DNA of 64,000 nucleotides from Methanobacterium_D sp040373355 (GCF_047495555.1 NZ_CP166866.1:992001-1056000), one strand, 5' to 3'; positions 8,480 through 17,578 are shown, counted from the stretch's first letter. Notes: a model not told the origin generated them from the letters alone. A program made the numbers and translations.

Positions 8480-8671
8480 ATGGCTAAAGTCATCATAGAC
8501 TACGAAAAGTGCGACGGTGCAGACTGTGGAGAATGTGCTGATGTATGTTCAATGGAAGTCATTATAATTGATGGAGATGAAATAAAAATCAAGTGTCAAG
8601 AGGAATGCAACCTCTGTGAAGTTTGCCTTGATGTATGTCCTAACGAAGCAATAAAACTCAAAGAAGATTAA
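8480..8671 (+). CDS. Small 2[4Fe-4S] ferredoxin
   Basis: A 63-residue electron carrier with two iron-sulfur cluster motifs. The first is C11-x4-C16-x2-C19-x3-C23, with a wider first gap than in clostridial ferredoxins; the second is C43-x2-C46-x2-C49-x3-C53-P. C39 is an extra cysteine. A strong GGAGAGG ribosome site precedes the ATG. It sits between the nif operon and the molybdopterin oxidoreductase, 65 bases before the latter on the same strand. It could carry electrons to NifH, serve the molybdoenzyme, or both; the sequence does not decide. The wide-gap motif also resembles small ferredoxin subunits of formate/formylmethanofuran systems. Confidence 0.9.
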   Translation: MAKVIIDYEKCDGADCGECADVCSMEVIIIDGDEIKIKCQEECNLCEVCLDVCPNEAIKLKED

Positions 8672-8736
8672 ATTTAATTTTTAATTTTTTTTATTATACT
8701 TATTTTTCTATATAATTCTAATTTGGAGGTAATTTT

Positions 8737-10680
8737 TTGAAAACAGTAATTACAGCTTGTACTCGTGATTGTCCAGGAGCTTGCAGTGTTATAGCATGCG
8801 TAGAAAATGGAAAAGTGGTTAAATTAACTGGAAACAAAGACCACAAGTTTACGGCAGGACTTTTATGTGGAAGTACAAAAAATTACCTTAAAAATAGACT
8901 TTACAGCCCAAAAAGGATATTACATCCTCTTAAAAAGGTCGATGGGGAATGGGAAAAAATAAGCTGGGATGAAGCTCTTGATATTGCAGCTAGTAAGCTT
9001 AAAGAAACTAAAGATAAATATGGAAGTACGTCAATTCTTTATTATCAGGGTTTTGGAGCTCGTACAGCTTTTAGAATCCTTAACAAGAGATTTTTCAATG
9101 CATTTGGCGGAGTTTCAACTCTTTATGGTACAGTTTGCGGTGGAACAGGTCAGGCAGGTCAAGATCTTGATTTTGGTAAGAGAATATCTCATGACCCTGA
9201 AGATCATTTAAACAGCAATACTGTAATTATTTGGGGCCGTAATCCATCTGTTACGGACATTCACCTCTGGAAAATTCTTAAAAAAGCAAAGATGAGGGGA
9301 ACAAAAATAATTGTAATAGACCCTGTAAAAACAGAAACAGCAAAGAGATCAGATATTCACTATCAACCAGTTCCAGGCTCAGATGCATTTCTTGCAATGG
9401 CCTTAGCTAAAATTTTGCTTGAAAATAGAGATATAGACAATTATTTTATTGATAATCATAGCAGATATTTTGAAGATTATAAAAAAATTACATCCAAATT
9501 TTCTCTTGATTATCTTTCTGAAAAATGCGATATTCCTCTTAATGAATTAGAAAAATTAGCTCAAATCTATAAAGAAGGTCCAAGTAGCATAATCTTAGGC
9601 TATGGAGTACACAGATACTTGAAAGGCCATCAAACATTCAGGATAATAGATGCACTTGCTGCAGTTTCAGGAAACATTGGTATTTCTGGCGGCGGTGTTA
9701 GTCAGGGTTTTGAAGAATTTGGATATTTTGATAATTCCCTTGAAGGATTAGAGCTTGCAGAAAACACTAGGAAACTACCAATGCCTACAATAGGTGAAGC
9801 AATCCTAAATGCCGAAGATCCAAAAATTAAATTAATTTTTATAAGTGCTGGAAACCCTGTTGCTATGAATCCAAACTCTAAAAAAGTGAAAAAGGCATTT
9901 GAAAGCGTTGAATACATGATAGCTGTTGATCATATTTTAAATGATACAACTGAACTCGCTGATTTATTTTTACCTGCAACAACTTTCCTTGAAGATGAAG
10001 ACCTTCTTGGAAGTTATGGAAGTAACTGGATTACTCCAATAAACCCTGTAATTGAACCAATCGGAGAAACCAAATCTGAATTCTGGATATTTCAACAGTT
10101 AGCCATACGGCTTGGATTTGAAGAAGAATTAGCAGGAACTAAAAAAGAATGGCTTTCTAAATTAGCCTTACCATTGATAGATCATGGATTCTCACTTGAA
10201 ACACTTCAAAAGATATCTATTAGAGTACCATCAGCTCCAAAAACGCCATATGCAGATAAAAAATTTAAAACAGCATCTGGTAAATTTGAATTTATTAAAG
10301 AGTTTGAGTTTGAAGATGAGTTAAATGAAAATTACCCGCTTAGACTAATTTCAATAATGCCAAAGGGATGGATATTATCTGACGTTCCTGAAAAAGAGCA
10401 ATATAATGGCTTTTTAGAAGTACAGGTACATCCAGAAATTCTACAAGAAAAGGGAATTCATGATGGTGATGAAGCGCTTCTTGAATCATCTGTTGGAAGT
10501 CTTATTGTAAAAATAACTGAAAATGAAGAGCTTAGAAAAGATTATGTCCTTACAAGAACTGGAGGATGGTTAAAGTACAATAAATGTGCCAATATTTTAA
10601 CTGAGGACATGATCAGTGAGCTTGGAAATGGAACGCCTTACAATGAAACTTTTGTAAGAATTAAAAAGATAGAAAACTAA
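8737..10680 (+). CDS. Molybdopterin-dependent oxidoreductase (formate dehydrogenase/DMSO reductase family), substrate unknown
   Basis: A 647-residue single-chain enzyme of the bis-MGD family. The N-terminus carries a [4Fe-4S] motif with C8-x3-C12-x3-C16 and C44 (GLLCGS). The main domain shows KISWDEALD and the nucleotide-binding segments WGRNPSVTDIH and ISAGNPVAMNPNS; a C-terminal dinucleotide-binding domain begins near residue 530. C134 (GTVCGGTGQAG) lies where the protein ligand to Mo or W is expected, so the metal is probably cysteine-ligated; there is no in-frame TGA for selenocysteine. The start is TTG at 8737 with a textbook GGAGGT seven bases upstream. No signal peptide is visible, so it is cytoplasmic. 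The preceding ferredoxin is the likely redox partner. Confidence 0.85.
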   Translation: MKTVITACTRDCPGACSVIACVENGKVVKLTGNKDHKFTAGLLCGSTKNYLKNRLYSPKRILHPLKKVDGEWEKISWDEALDIAASKLKETKDKYGSTSILYYQGFGARTAFRILNKRFFNAFGGVSTLYGTVCGGTGQAGQDLDFGKRISHDPEDHLNSNTVIIWGRNPSVTDIHLWKILKKAKMRGTKIIVIDPVKTETAKRSDIHYQPVPGSDAFLAMALAKILLENRDIDNYFIDNHSRYFEDYKKITSKFSLDYLSEKCDIPLNELEKLAQIYKEGPSSIILGYGVHRYLKGHQTFRIIDALAAVSGNIGISGGGVSQGFEEFGYFDNSLEGLELAENTRKLPMPTIGEAILNAEDPKIKLIFISAGNPVAMNPNSKKVKKAFESVEYMIAVDHILNDTTELADLFLPATTFLEDEDLLGSYGSNWITPINPVIEPIGETKSEFWIFQQLAIRLGFEEELAGTKKEWLSKLALPLIDHGFSLETLQKISIRVPSAPKTPYADKKFKTASGKFEFIKEFEFEDELNENYPLRLISIMPKGWILSDVPEKEQYNGFLEVQVHPEILQEKGIHDGDEALLESSVGSLIVKITENEELRKDYVLTRTGGWLKYNKCANILTEDMISELGNGTPYNETFVRIKKIEN

Positions 10681-10709
10681 TTTATTAAAAAAAATATTGT
10701 CTTTGGGAA

Positions 10710-11804
10710 CTATCTTTCCCTTTTTCCTTCTATAAACTCATTCACCATCTCATATGCTGTTTCATCCTTAAATTGCACTGGGGGATGTTTCATAGTATAA
10801 GCAGATATGGAAGTCAATTGACCGCCGATACCTCTTTGGAGAGCTAATTTACAACATCTGATGGCATCAATTACACAGCCTGCTGAATTCGGTGAATCCT
10901 CAACACTTAATCTTAATTCAATGTTCATAGGCACGTCACCGAAGGTTTTACCTTCCATTCTAAGGAAACATAATTTATTGTCCTTTTGCCATGGGACATA
11001 ATCACTTGGCCCAATGTGTATATCTGGTGCATCAAGTCTTTCTGCAAGTACAGATTGGACTGCTTCTGTTTTTGATTCCTTTTTAGAATCAAGCCTGTCT
11101 CTATTAAGCATGTTAAGGAAGTCAGTGTTTCCACCCGTGTTTAACTGATAGGTACGTTCTAATTTGACTCCTCTTTCTCTGAATAAAGTAGCTAATGTTC
11201 TGTGGGTGATCGTAGCCCCAATTTGAGCTTTTATGTCATCCCCTACAATTGGGATTCTTTTTTCTTCGAATTTTTTGGCCCATTCATCGTCACTTACAAT
11301 GAAAACAGGCATGCTGTTTATAAATCCAATTCCGGCATCAAGTGCGCATTGTGCGTAGAACCTTGTTGCTTCTTCAGAGCCTACTGGAAGGTAGTTTACA
11401 AGTATTTCTGCTCCACTTTCCTTTAAAATGCCCACAATATCAGATTCTTTTTCATCCGCTGTTATAAATGTGTATTCATCATCATACTTGTCCATATGGG
11501 GAGCAACGCCGTCAAGAACTTTCCCCATTGAAACTTTTACGCCTGTTTCTTTAATTCCCGGACAAAATACAGTTGTACAATTTGGTTTAGCATAAATAGC
11601 TTCACTTACATCTTTTCCAACTTTTCTCTTATCGATGTCAAATGCAGCAACAACTTCAATGTCGCTGGGTTTAAATCCGCCGATATCCCAATGCATGAGT
11701 CCGATGGAATCTCCTTCACTTTTGTCTTTGTAATAATGAATTCCTTGAATTAGTGAGCTTGCACAGTTACCAATACCAACTACCGCTATTTTTATCTTCT
11801 CCAA
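10710..11804 (-). CDS. ino1: myo-Inositol-1-phosphate synthase
   Basis: Converts glucose 6-phosphate to L-myo-inositol 1-phosphate with bound NAD, feeding archaetidylinositol and inositol-phosphate compounds. 364 residues, like short archaeal forms. The Rossmann motif is VVGIGNCASSL near residues 8-18; downstream are LVNYLPVGSEEA, FINSMPVFI, the VGDDIKAQIGATITHR segment and LNTGGNTDFLN, all characteristic of this family. The start is TTG at 11804 with AGGTG upstream. It is convergent with the molybdoenzyme, with only 29 bases between the two stops. Confidence 0.93.
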   Translation of the reverse strand: MEKIKIAVVGIGNCASSLIQGIHYYKDKSEGDSIGLMHWDIGGFKPSDIEVVAAFDIDKRKVGKDVSEAIYAKPNCTTVFCPGIKETGVKVSMGKVLDGVAPHMDKYDDEYTFITADEKESDIVGILKESGAEILVNYLPVGSEEATRFYAQCALDAGIGFINSMPVFIVSDDEWAKKFEEKRIPIVGDDIKAQIGATITHRTLATLFRERGVKLERTYQLNTGGNTDFLNMLNRDRLDSKKESKTEAVQSVLAERLDAPDIHIGPSDYVPWQKDNKLCFLRMEGKTFGDVPMNIELRLSVEDSPNSAGCVIDAIRCCKLALQRGIGGQLTSISAYTMKHPPVQFKDETAYEMVNEFIEGKRER

Positions 11805-12071
11805 ATGAACACCTTCTGAACAATATTAGAAACGTTAATATGCCTTTTAATTTATTTAAAATTAATATTATGATTTATTTTATTTATTCTATTCAAATTT
11901 AATATTTTATACTCTTTTAGAAGAGAATTAGTTGATAATACTATTAAATGTTTCGATCAACCTATTAATTGTTTATTAGAATTAATTAGTATTTAAATTA
12001 AACTAAAAATATTATATATTATCTAATAAATTAAATTTCTCTCTTTTTATTATAATTCACTAAATAATGAT

Positions 12072-12518
12072 CTAAAAATTAAATGATGATTCGAAGGTCA
12101 TTATTCCAAGATATCCTGCTGATGTAAGAATAATGCTCCAAATGACAATACCTATACTCATCCATATTAGTAATGGCCTTTTTTCAGCACCTAAAGCTAT
12201 TCCAAGCGCAGCACCAATTGTTGCACCAAAAAGAAGCGGTGAAATGAGACCTAAACCTATAATTCCATATTTATTCCAGATATTATAAAAATTTCCACTT
12301 TTTAAGTCCTTATTTTCACCATAACGCCATTTAATGAATTTATCTCTAATACTATCTCCTAGAAGTGAAACGATAACTGCTGCGGATATTGCACCTAAAG
12401 CTGCTGCTGCTCCTGTTATAATTGGATTGATTCCAAATACTAACCCTAAAGGAATTCCTGCCCATAATTCTAGAATACTTGCTCCAAAGACTATTAATGT
12501 CTCTGATATAATGTCCAT
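12072..12518 (-). CDS. Small multidrug-export-type membrane protein (COG2426 family)
   Basis: A 148-residue integral membrane protein with about four hydrophobic segments, two on either side of a charged loop at residues 56-80. The N-terminal part (ELWAGIPLGL) and the ISPLLFGATIGAALGIALG segment match the family named putative small multi-drug export protein. The transport function is a family name rather than a demonstrated role. No clear ribosome site precedes the ATG, and a TATA-like sequence lies about 27 bases upstream, so the transcript may be leaderless. Confidence 0.75.
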   Translation of the reverse strand: MDIISETLIVFGASILELWAGIPLGLVFGINPIITGAAAALGAISAAVIVSLLGDSIRDKFIKWRYGENKDLKSGNFYNIWNKYGIIGLGLISPLLFGATIGAALGIALGAEKRPLLIWMSIGIVIWSIILTSAGYLGIMTFESSFNF

Positions 12519-12591
12519 ATTTTAACATTGATTTTATAAAACATATATTTTATCTTTAAAAAACTTTTGAAAATGAAAAATAGAAAAGGAA

Positions 12592-13539
12592 TTAAATTAC
12601 AGTTATTGCCCAGTAAACAAATAGCCACCAGAACAATACTAGTATAGTTGTGCTAATTATAGGTACCCTTCCAAATTCAATTTTAGATATTTTAGAGCTT
12701 AAAAGCGCAGTTAGAACTAATATTATGATTAGAACAAGACTATTTACAAGTCCTATAATATTCAATGGATTCTGGAACATTACATAAGTCCATACAAGGC
12801 CTGTTATAGCTATTCCAAGCCACATCACTGGTTTAAGTACTCCTCCAACTTTAGCTGTTATCTCTGCAATTTCTCTAGATTTTCTGGATAATATGAACAT
12901 TATAAACAGCACCATTGTGGTTCCAAGAGCTAAAATAATTCCTAAAAACTCTAAAAACAATTCAGTAACTGGTTTTCCAAAGAACTGTTCTTTAAGTATT
13001 GGTAAGCTAATAATTGCATTAAGAGACTCATCTGCAGGAAATGCTTCTATTTTACCAATAGCAAGAGAGTATTTTCCTCTATTATCTGCATTGAATACTT
13101 TAATGTTATATGTTCCTGCAGGTACATCTTTAGTTACTTCTGGCCCTTTGAGGTAATAGTCTCCACCGAATTCTTCAAAATACGGGGTCCATGCGCCTGT
13201 TGTTCCATTCATGGTCAATATTATTTTTCCAGATGAATCAGTAACTTCTACTGAGGGTAGGGTTCCACCTAAGCCGGGACTTGCAGGTACAAGGATATTG
13301 AGATACATTTCAAATGGTTTATCTGAAGTTATTTGATAATAGTCTGGTGTACCCTTTAAATTACCATAAAATGCCTGGGATATTTCTGGATTTTCCACAA
13401 TAATCGGATCTTGAGGGGATGTGGTTGTTCCAATGTCTACTCGTGGCTGATGGGCTGCTACTACACAAACGGATAAAAATAAAACAAAAAATAATATAAT
13501 AGCTTTAAATTTAAAATTAGATGGCTTTTTTAATATCAT
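12592..13539 (-). CDS. Membrane protein with secreted beta-rich domain, function unknown
   Basis: 315 residues. A signal peptide or anchor (residues 12-29) is followed by an extracellular domain of about 150 residues with the pattern of a pre-peptidase-like beta sandwich (GTPDYYQITSDKPFEMYLNI, then VPAGTYNIKVFNADNRGKYSLAIG). Near residue 190 begin about four transmembrane helices that fill the C-terminal half. I recognise no catalytic motif. The layout resembles archaeal envelope proteins with one exposed sensing or binding domain. It is followed on the same strand, 73 bases on, by the small export-type protein, so the two may be expressed together. Confidence 0.7.
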   Translation of the reverse strand: MILKKPSNFKFKAIILFFVLFLSVCVVAAHQPRVDIGTTTSPQDPIIVENPEISQAFYGNLKGTPDYYQITSDKPFEMYLNILVPASPGLGGTLPSVEVTDSSGKIILTMNGTTGAWTPYFEEFGGDYYLKGPEVTKDVPAGTYNIKVFNADNRGKYSLAIGKIEAFPADESLNAIISLPILKEQFFGKPVTELFLEFLGIILALGTTMVLFIMFILSRKSREIAEITAKVGGVLKPVMWLGIAITGLVWTYVMFQNPLNIIGLVNSLVLIIILVLTALLSSKISKIEFGRVPIISTTILVLFWWLFVYWAITVI

Positions 13540-13638
13540 GTAAAATAGTATTAACTTAATAAATATTAAATATTATTCCTTAACCTGATTTTAGTGTTAA
13601 TTTTTATTTTATGTTTTAAGTACGAAATATTTTTATAT

Positions 13639-13676
13639 TATATTCTACATCTATAATATTATATGTCTAGAATATA
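13639..13676. promoter_or_regulatory. Inverted repeat upstream of the PadR gene, candidate operator
   Basis: TATATTCTA (13639-13647) and TAGAATATA (13668-13676) form a perfect 9-base inverted repeat with a 20-base spacer. An imperfect palindrome (AAATCT ... AGATTT) follows at about 13683-13702. The repeats lie upstream of the padR-family ATG at 13763. PadR regulators usually control their own operon from such palindromes; binding is inferred. Confidence 0.45.
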
Positions 13677-13762
13677 AAATAAAATCTCTAGAATCTAGAT
13701 TTTTATTGTATATAACGAACAAATGAGAGTTTAGAAGGATAAACGTAAATATCTGTGATATT

Positions 13763-14311
13763 ATGTCTAAAATATCAAATATTGAAGCAGCAATATTAGG
13801 TTTGCTTTATGAAAATCCAAATCATGCCTATGGACTTGATAAAATAATTAAAGAACGAGGGATGCGTAATTGGACTGAAATTGGATTTTCCTCAATATAT
13901 TATGTCTTTAAACGATTAGAAGAAAAGGAATTGGTCAAAAATGAACTTGAAGAAGTTAAGGGCAAGTCAAGGAAAGTTTATACAATTACTGATGATGGAA
14001 AACTTGCAATTCATGAAAAAGTTAGTGAACTTCTATCTGAAAATAAAAAGTTGATTTCACCATTTGATCTTGGAATAGCTAATATTAACACATTAAAACC
14101 AGAAGATACAATTAATAACTTAGAGAATTATTTAAAATCTACAAATGAACGCATTAAATTTCTTCAAAAGTCAGTTAAAATGCATGAAGAACTAAATTCA
14201 CCTTATAATGTTGTGGCACTTTTCAGCCGTCCTCTCGAACTTTTAAAAGCTGAAGAGAATTGGGTAAGAAATTTCATAGAAAAAATCAAAGAAGAAGAAA
14301 ATAGGAAGTAG
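13763..14311 (+). CDS. PadR-family transcriptional regulator
   Basis: 182 residues. The N-terminal winged helix-turn-helix has PadR features: EAAILGLLYENPNHAYGLDKII, GFSSIYYVFKRLEEKELV and a wing ending RKVYTITDDGK. The C-terminal part (about 90-180) is helical, as in two-domain PadR proteins that dimerise through it. It heads a same-strand run with a GyrI-like gene four bases on, a pairing seen in effector-responsive systems. A palindrome upstream is the likely operator. The inducing compound is unknown. Confidence 0.88.
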   Translation: MSKISNIEAAILGLLYENPNHAYGLDKIIKERGMRNWTEIGFSSIYYVFKRLEEKELVKNELEEVKGKSRKVYTITDDGKLAIHEKVSELLSENKKLISPFDLGIANINTLKPEDTINNLENYLKSTNERIKFLQKSVKMHEELNSPYNVVALFSRPLELLKAEENWVRNFIEKIKEEENRK

Positions 14312-14315
14312 TAAA

Positions 14316-14939
14316 ATGACAAAAATAGACTTAAAAAAAGAAAACAGAGAGTTTTACAACCCTTCTAAAAAAGAACCAACTATTGTAGATGTACCTGAAA
14401 TGAATTTTTTAATGATAGATGGTGAAGGAGATCCAAACACATCAAAAGAGTATCAAGATGCAATGGAAGCACTTTTTCCAGTTTCTTACAAAGTAAAATT
14501 TATTTCTAAGAAAGAAAAAGCTCAAGATTATGTTGTAATGCCTCTTGAAGGACTTTGGTGGGTAGACAACATGGAAAACTTTAATGTTGAAGATAAAAGC
14601 AACTGGAAATGGACTGCAATGATAAGACAACCAGATTTTATCACTGAAGAAATGATTAAACAGGCAATGGAAGATGTAGAAAAAAAGAAAAATCCAACAT
14701 TACTTTCTAAAATAAGATTTGAAAGTCTAAATGAAGGATTATGCTCACAAATAATGCATATTGGTCCTTATTCAGAGGAAGGCCCAACTGTAGAGAAATT
14801 ACACAATTTCATTCATGAAAATGGATATGAATTTGATGGAGCTAATGATGGGGAAAAGCATCATGAAATATATTTAAGCGATATGCGTAGAATAAAGCCA
14901 GAAAGACTTAAAACAATAATTAGGCAGCCAATGAAGTAA
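14316..14939 (+). CDS. GyrI-like small-molecule-binding domain protein
   Basis: 207 residues of the GyrI-like/SOUL-fold ligand-binding superfamily (COG4832 type). Marks are PEMNFLMIDGEGDPN near the N-terminus, YVVMPLEGLWW, the helix-rich middle, and the C-terminal GPYSEEGPTVEKLHNFI and HEIYLSDMRRI. Related proteins hydrolyse or bind cyclic small molecules, or act as drug-binding partners of regulators. The gene starts four bases after padR and is surely cotranscribed with it, so it may sense or remove the compound that PadR responds to. Confidence 0.85.
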   Translation: MTKIDLKKENREFYNPSKKEPTIVDVPEMNFLMIDGEGDPNTSKEYQDAMEALFPVSYKVKFISKKEKAQDYVVMPLEGLWWVDNMENFNVEDKSNWKWTAMIRQPDFITEEMIKQAMEDVEKKKNPTLLSKIRFESLNEGLCSQIMHIGPYSEEGPTVEKLHNFIHENGYEFDGANDGEKHHEIYLSDMRRIKPERLKTIIRQPMK

Positions 14940-15045
14940 AAAAGGCGAAAATAATGCATATGTAATTATCCTTGTAATTACGATTGGAATGGGATTAATG
15001 GCAAGTAATAAAGTATCATGATTTTAATGCAATTCGGAGGTTTAA

Positions 15046-15885
15046 ATGATAATAGATGCTCATGTACACCTACATCCAACAGTAGAAGTTGGAAAAATGG
15101 TTGTAGAAATGATCAAGGAAAAATATGGTGTTGATTATTATAGTTACGGTACTCCAGATGATTACTTAAAAGATATGGAATCTGCAGGAATAGATAAAGC
15201 AGTTATGGTAAGTTTTGCACCAGATAATCAGCTTAAAAACAATAATTTCTGGACAGTGGCCATTACACGCCCTGGAAAAAATAGACTTGCTAAATATCCT
15301 ATGTTTATTCCATTTATATCAGTAAGTCCAACAATGAAAGGTAGAAAACCATTGGAGGAACTTGAACATAAATATAAATGGGGAATGAGGGGAATAAAGA
15401 TCCATCCAGTGGCACAAGAATTTGCTCCTGATGATGAGTGCATGTTTCCAGTATATGAATGGCTTATAAAACATGATTTGCCAATAACAGCTCATTCTGG
15501 AATGAATGTGGATTGTAAATCTACTTTTGGGGAGCCTGAAAGATGGATCACAGTTCTAGAAGAATTCAATGATTTAAAATTAATTTTAGCCCATTTAGGT
15601 AATGGATTTTGGGATCAGACAGTGGAAATAGCAGATAGATTTCCTCAAGTAATGTTTGATACTGCAATAGCAATTTCTTATATAGATGCACCTACTACTC
15701 TTGATGATGATGAAGCAGTAGATTTAATCAAGACTATTGGCCCAGAAAGAATATTATTTGGTTCTGATTATCCTTGGGTAAACCCTAAAGGAGATATTGA
15801 AAGAATTAGAAGCCTTGAACTAAGTGAAAATGATAAAAGATTAATACTTGGTGAAAATGCTGCAAAATTATTTAATTTGAAATAG
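15046..15885 (+). CDS. Amidohydrolase-family (COG2159) metal-dependent hydrolase
   Basis: 279 residues with a TIM-barrel amidohydrolase pattern: H6-x-H8 in DAHVHLH, GIKIHP near 117-121, H150 (TAHSG), H183 (LAHLGNG) and D241 (FGSDYPW). The family includes decarboxylases and hydrolases acting on aromatic or acyl substrates; the substrate here is unknown. A GGAGGT ribosome site precedes the ATG. It is eight bases upstream of the terpene-cyclase-like gene, so the two are probably cotranslated. Lysine carboxylation is not expected because the K-x-H segment differs from urease-type enzymes. Confidence 0.87.
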   Translation: MIIDAHVHLHPTVEVGKMVVEMIKEKYGVDYYSYGTPDDYLKDMESAGIDKAVMVSFAPDNQLKNNNFWTVAITRPGKNRLAKYPMFIPFISVSPTMKGRKPLEELEHKYKWGMRGIKIHPVAQEFAPDDECMFPVYEWLIKHDLPITAHSGMNVDCKSTFGEPERWITVLEEFNDLKLILAHLGNGFWDQTVEIADRFPQVMFDTAIAISYIDAPTTLDDDEAVDLIKTIGPERILFGSDYPWVNPKGDIERIRSLELSENDKRLILGENAAKLFNLK

Positions 15886-15893
15886 GAGTAATT

Positions 15894-16898
15894 ATGAGTA
15901 ATTGGAAATCATATCTAAAGGCAGATCCTGTTGACTGGCTCCTTGAAGAAGATAATCCTTCAGTAAGATATTTTACATTACTTAATATCTTAAATAAATC
16001 TCAAGATGATTTTGAGGTTAGAAATGCTAAAAAAAATATAATTAAAATGGGGGTTCTTCCTAAAATACTCAATAAACAGGAGCCTGGAGGATATTGGGGA
16101 CTTCCAGAAAATTTTTATATTCGTGCTAAGTATAAAGGGACTTCATGGCAACTTATAATCCTTGCAGAGCTTGGAGCTGATGGAAATGATGAAAGAGTTA
16201 AAAATACTTGTGAGTTCATCTTTAAAAATGCTCAAGATCCATTAAGCGGGGGATTTTCATATCTAAGTAATAAAGAAGGGGTAGGTGATCATGAAAAAGT
16301 TCTGCCCTGCTTTACAGCTAATATGGTATGGAGCCTTATCAGGTTGGGCTATTTGGAAGATGAAAGAATTCAAAAAGCAATAAATTGGCTTATAAAATAT
16401 CAAAGATTTGATGACGAAGCAGGAAAAGCTCCTGATGAATGGCCATATAAAAAATGGAAAAGGTGTTGGGGAGAACGCACATGCCACAGTATCATTGTAA
16501 AATCCCTTAAAGCATTTTCTGAAATCCCTGAAAATAAAAGAACACCCGAAATAGAAGATTACATTGCTAAAGGTGCTGAGCACATGCTCAATCACAGTAT
16601 ATATAAGAGGAGTTATCCATCAGTTAAGGGACAATTTAAATGGCTGGAATTTGGATTCCCCTTGATGTGGAACATAGATACGCTGGAAGTTTTAGGATTA
16701 CTTACTAAATTAGGTTATAAAGATCAAAGGATGCTTGAAGCTATGGAAACACTTATTTCCAAGCAAAATGGGGAAGGTAAATGGATATTAGAAAATACAT
16801 TCAATGGAAGATTTATAACTAGTATAGAAAGCAAGGGAAAACCAAGTAAATGGATTACTTTAAAAGCTTTAGATGTATTAAAAGGATTTTATGGATGA
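15894..16898 (+). CDS. Terpenoid-cyclase/prenyltransferase-fold (alpha-alpha toroid) protein
   Basis: 334 residues made largely of repeated helical pairs of the squalene-cyclase/protein prenyltransferase type (GGYWGLPENFYIRAKYKGTS, DPLSGGFSY, NGEGKWILEN). The acidic DxDD cyclase motif is not seen, so cyclase activity is doubtful; such proteins in archaea are often misnamed. A tryptophan-rich middle (DEWPYKKWKRCWGERTC) with cysteines could be a substrate or metal site. It follows the amidohydrolase by eight bases and overlaps or abuts the AlkD-like gene, so all are one transcript. Confidence 0.75.
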   Translation: MSNWKSYLKADPVDWLLEEDNPSVRYFTLLNILNKSQDDFEVRNAKKNIIKMGVLPKILNKQEPGGYWGLPENFYIRAKYKGTSWQLIILAELGADGNDERVKNTCEFIFKNAQDPLSGGFSYLSNKEGVGDHEKVLPCFTANMVWSLIRLGYLEDERIQKAINWLIKYQRFDDEAGKAPDEWPYKKWKRCWGERTCHSIIVKSLKAFSEIPENKRTPEIEDYIAKGAEHMLNHSIYKRSYPSVKGQFKWLEFGFPLMWNIDTLEVLGLLTKLGYKDQRMLEAMETLISKQNGEGKWILENTFNGRFITSIESKGKPSKWITLKALDVLKGFYG

Positions 16899-16903
16899 TT
16901 TTT

Positions 16904-17578
16904 ATGAACTTTGAAGATATTATTTTGGAACTTGAATCATTGTCCAATCCTGAAGACATTGAGGGAAGAGCAAGATTTGGAATAAATTCTAAAAAAGCAT
17001 ATGGCGTAAGGATGCCTGAAATAAGGCGTATAGCAAAGAATGCTGGTAAAAATCATGAACTTGCACAAGAATTGTGGAAATATGGATACAGTGAAACTCA
17101 AATCATGGCCAGCTTGGTAGATGATCCAAAACTAGTTACAGAGGAACAGATGGAAAATTGGGCTTTACAATTTGACTCATGGGATGTATGCGACCAGTGT
17201 TGTATGAATTTATTCCGCAAAACTCCTTTTGCATATAAAAAAGTCCATGAATGGAGTAAACGAGAAGAAACATTCGTTAAAAGGGCGGCTTTTACATTAA
17301 TTGCTACTTTAGCAGTTCATGATAAAAAAGCAGATAATAAGACATTTGAAAGTTTATTTCCAATTATTATAAGAGAGTCTGGAGATACTAGAAATTTTGT
17401 TAAAAAAGCCGTAAACTGGGCATTAAGACAAATTGGAAAAAGAAACAAGGATCTAAATAAAAAAGCCATCAGGGTCGCGGAAGAAATAAACAAGCTGGAC
17501 TTTAAAAGTGCTAAGTGGATTGCAAAAGATGCACTTCGTGAGCTTAGAAGTGAAAAAATTCAAGAAAGATTAAAATGA
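16904..17578 (+). CDS. AlkD-like DNA alkylation repair (HEAT-like repeat) protein
   Basis: About 224 residues, DNA alkylation repair enzyme family (AlkD/COG4912). These DNA glycosylases remove bulky or charged alkylated bases by wrapping DNA in HEAT-like repeats. Diagnostic segments are YGVRMPEIRRIAK, the central ALQFDSWDVCDQCC with the conserved aspartate region, and FVKKAVNWALRQIGKRN near the end. Starts at 16850, 16895 and 16904 are in frame; the conserved protein starts MNFEDIILELE, favouring 16904, although 16895 gives a stop-start overlap with the preceding gene. It overlaps the opposing gene at its 3' end by nine bases. Confidence 0.85.
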   Translation: MNFEDIILELESLSNPEDIEGRARFGINSKKAYGVRMPEIRRIAKNAGKNHELAQELWKYGYSETQIMASLVDDPKLVTEEQMENWALQFDSWDVCDQCCMNLFRKTPFAYKKVHEWSKREETFVKRAAFTLIATLAVHDKKADNKTFESLFPIIIRESGDTRNFVKKAVNWALRQIGKRNKDLNKKAIRVAEEINKLDFKSAKWIAKDALRELRSEKIQERLK

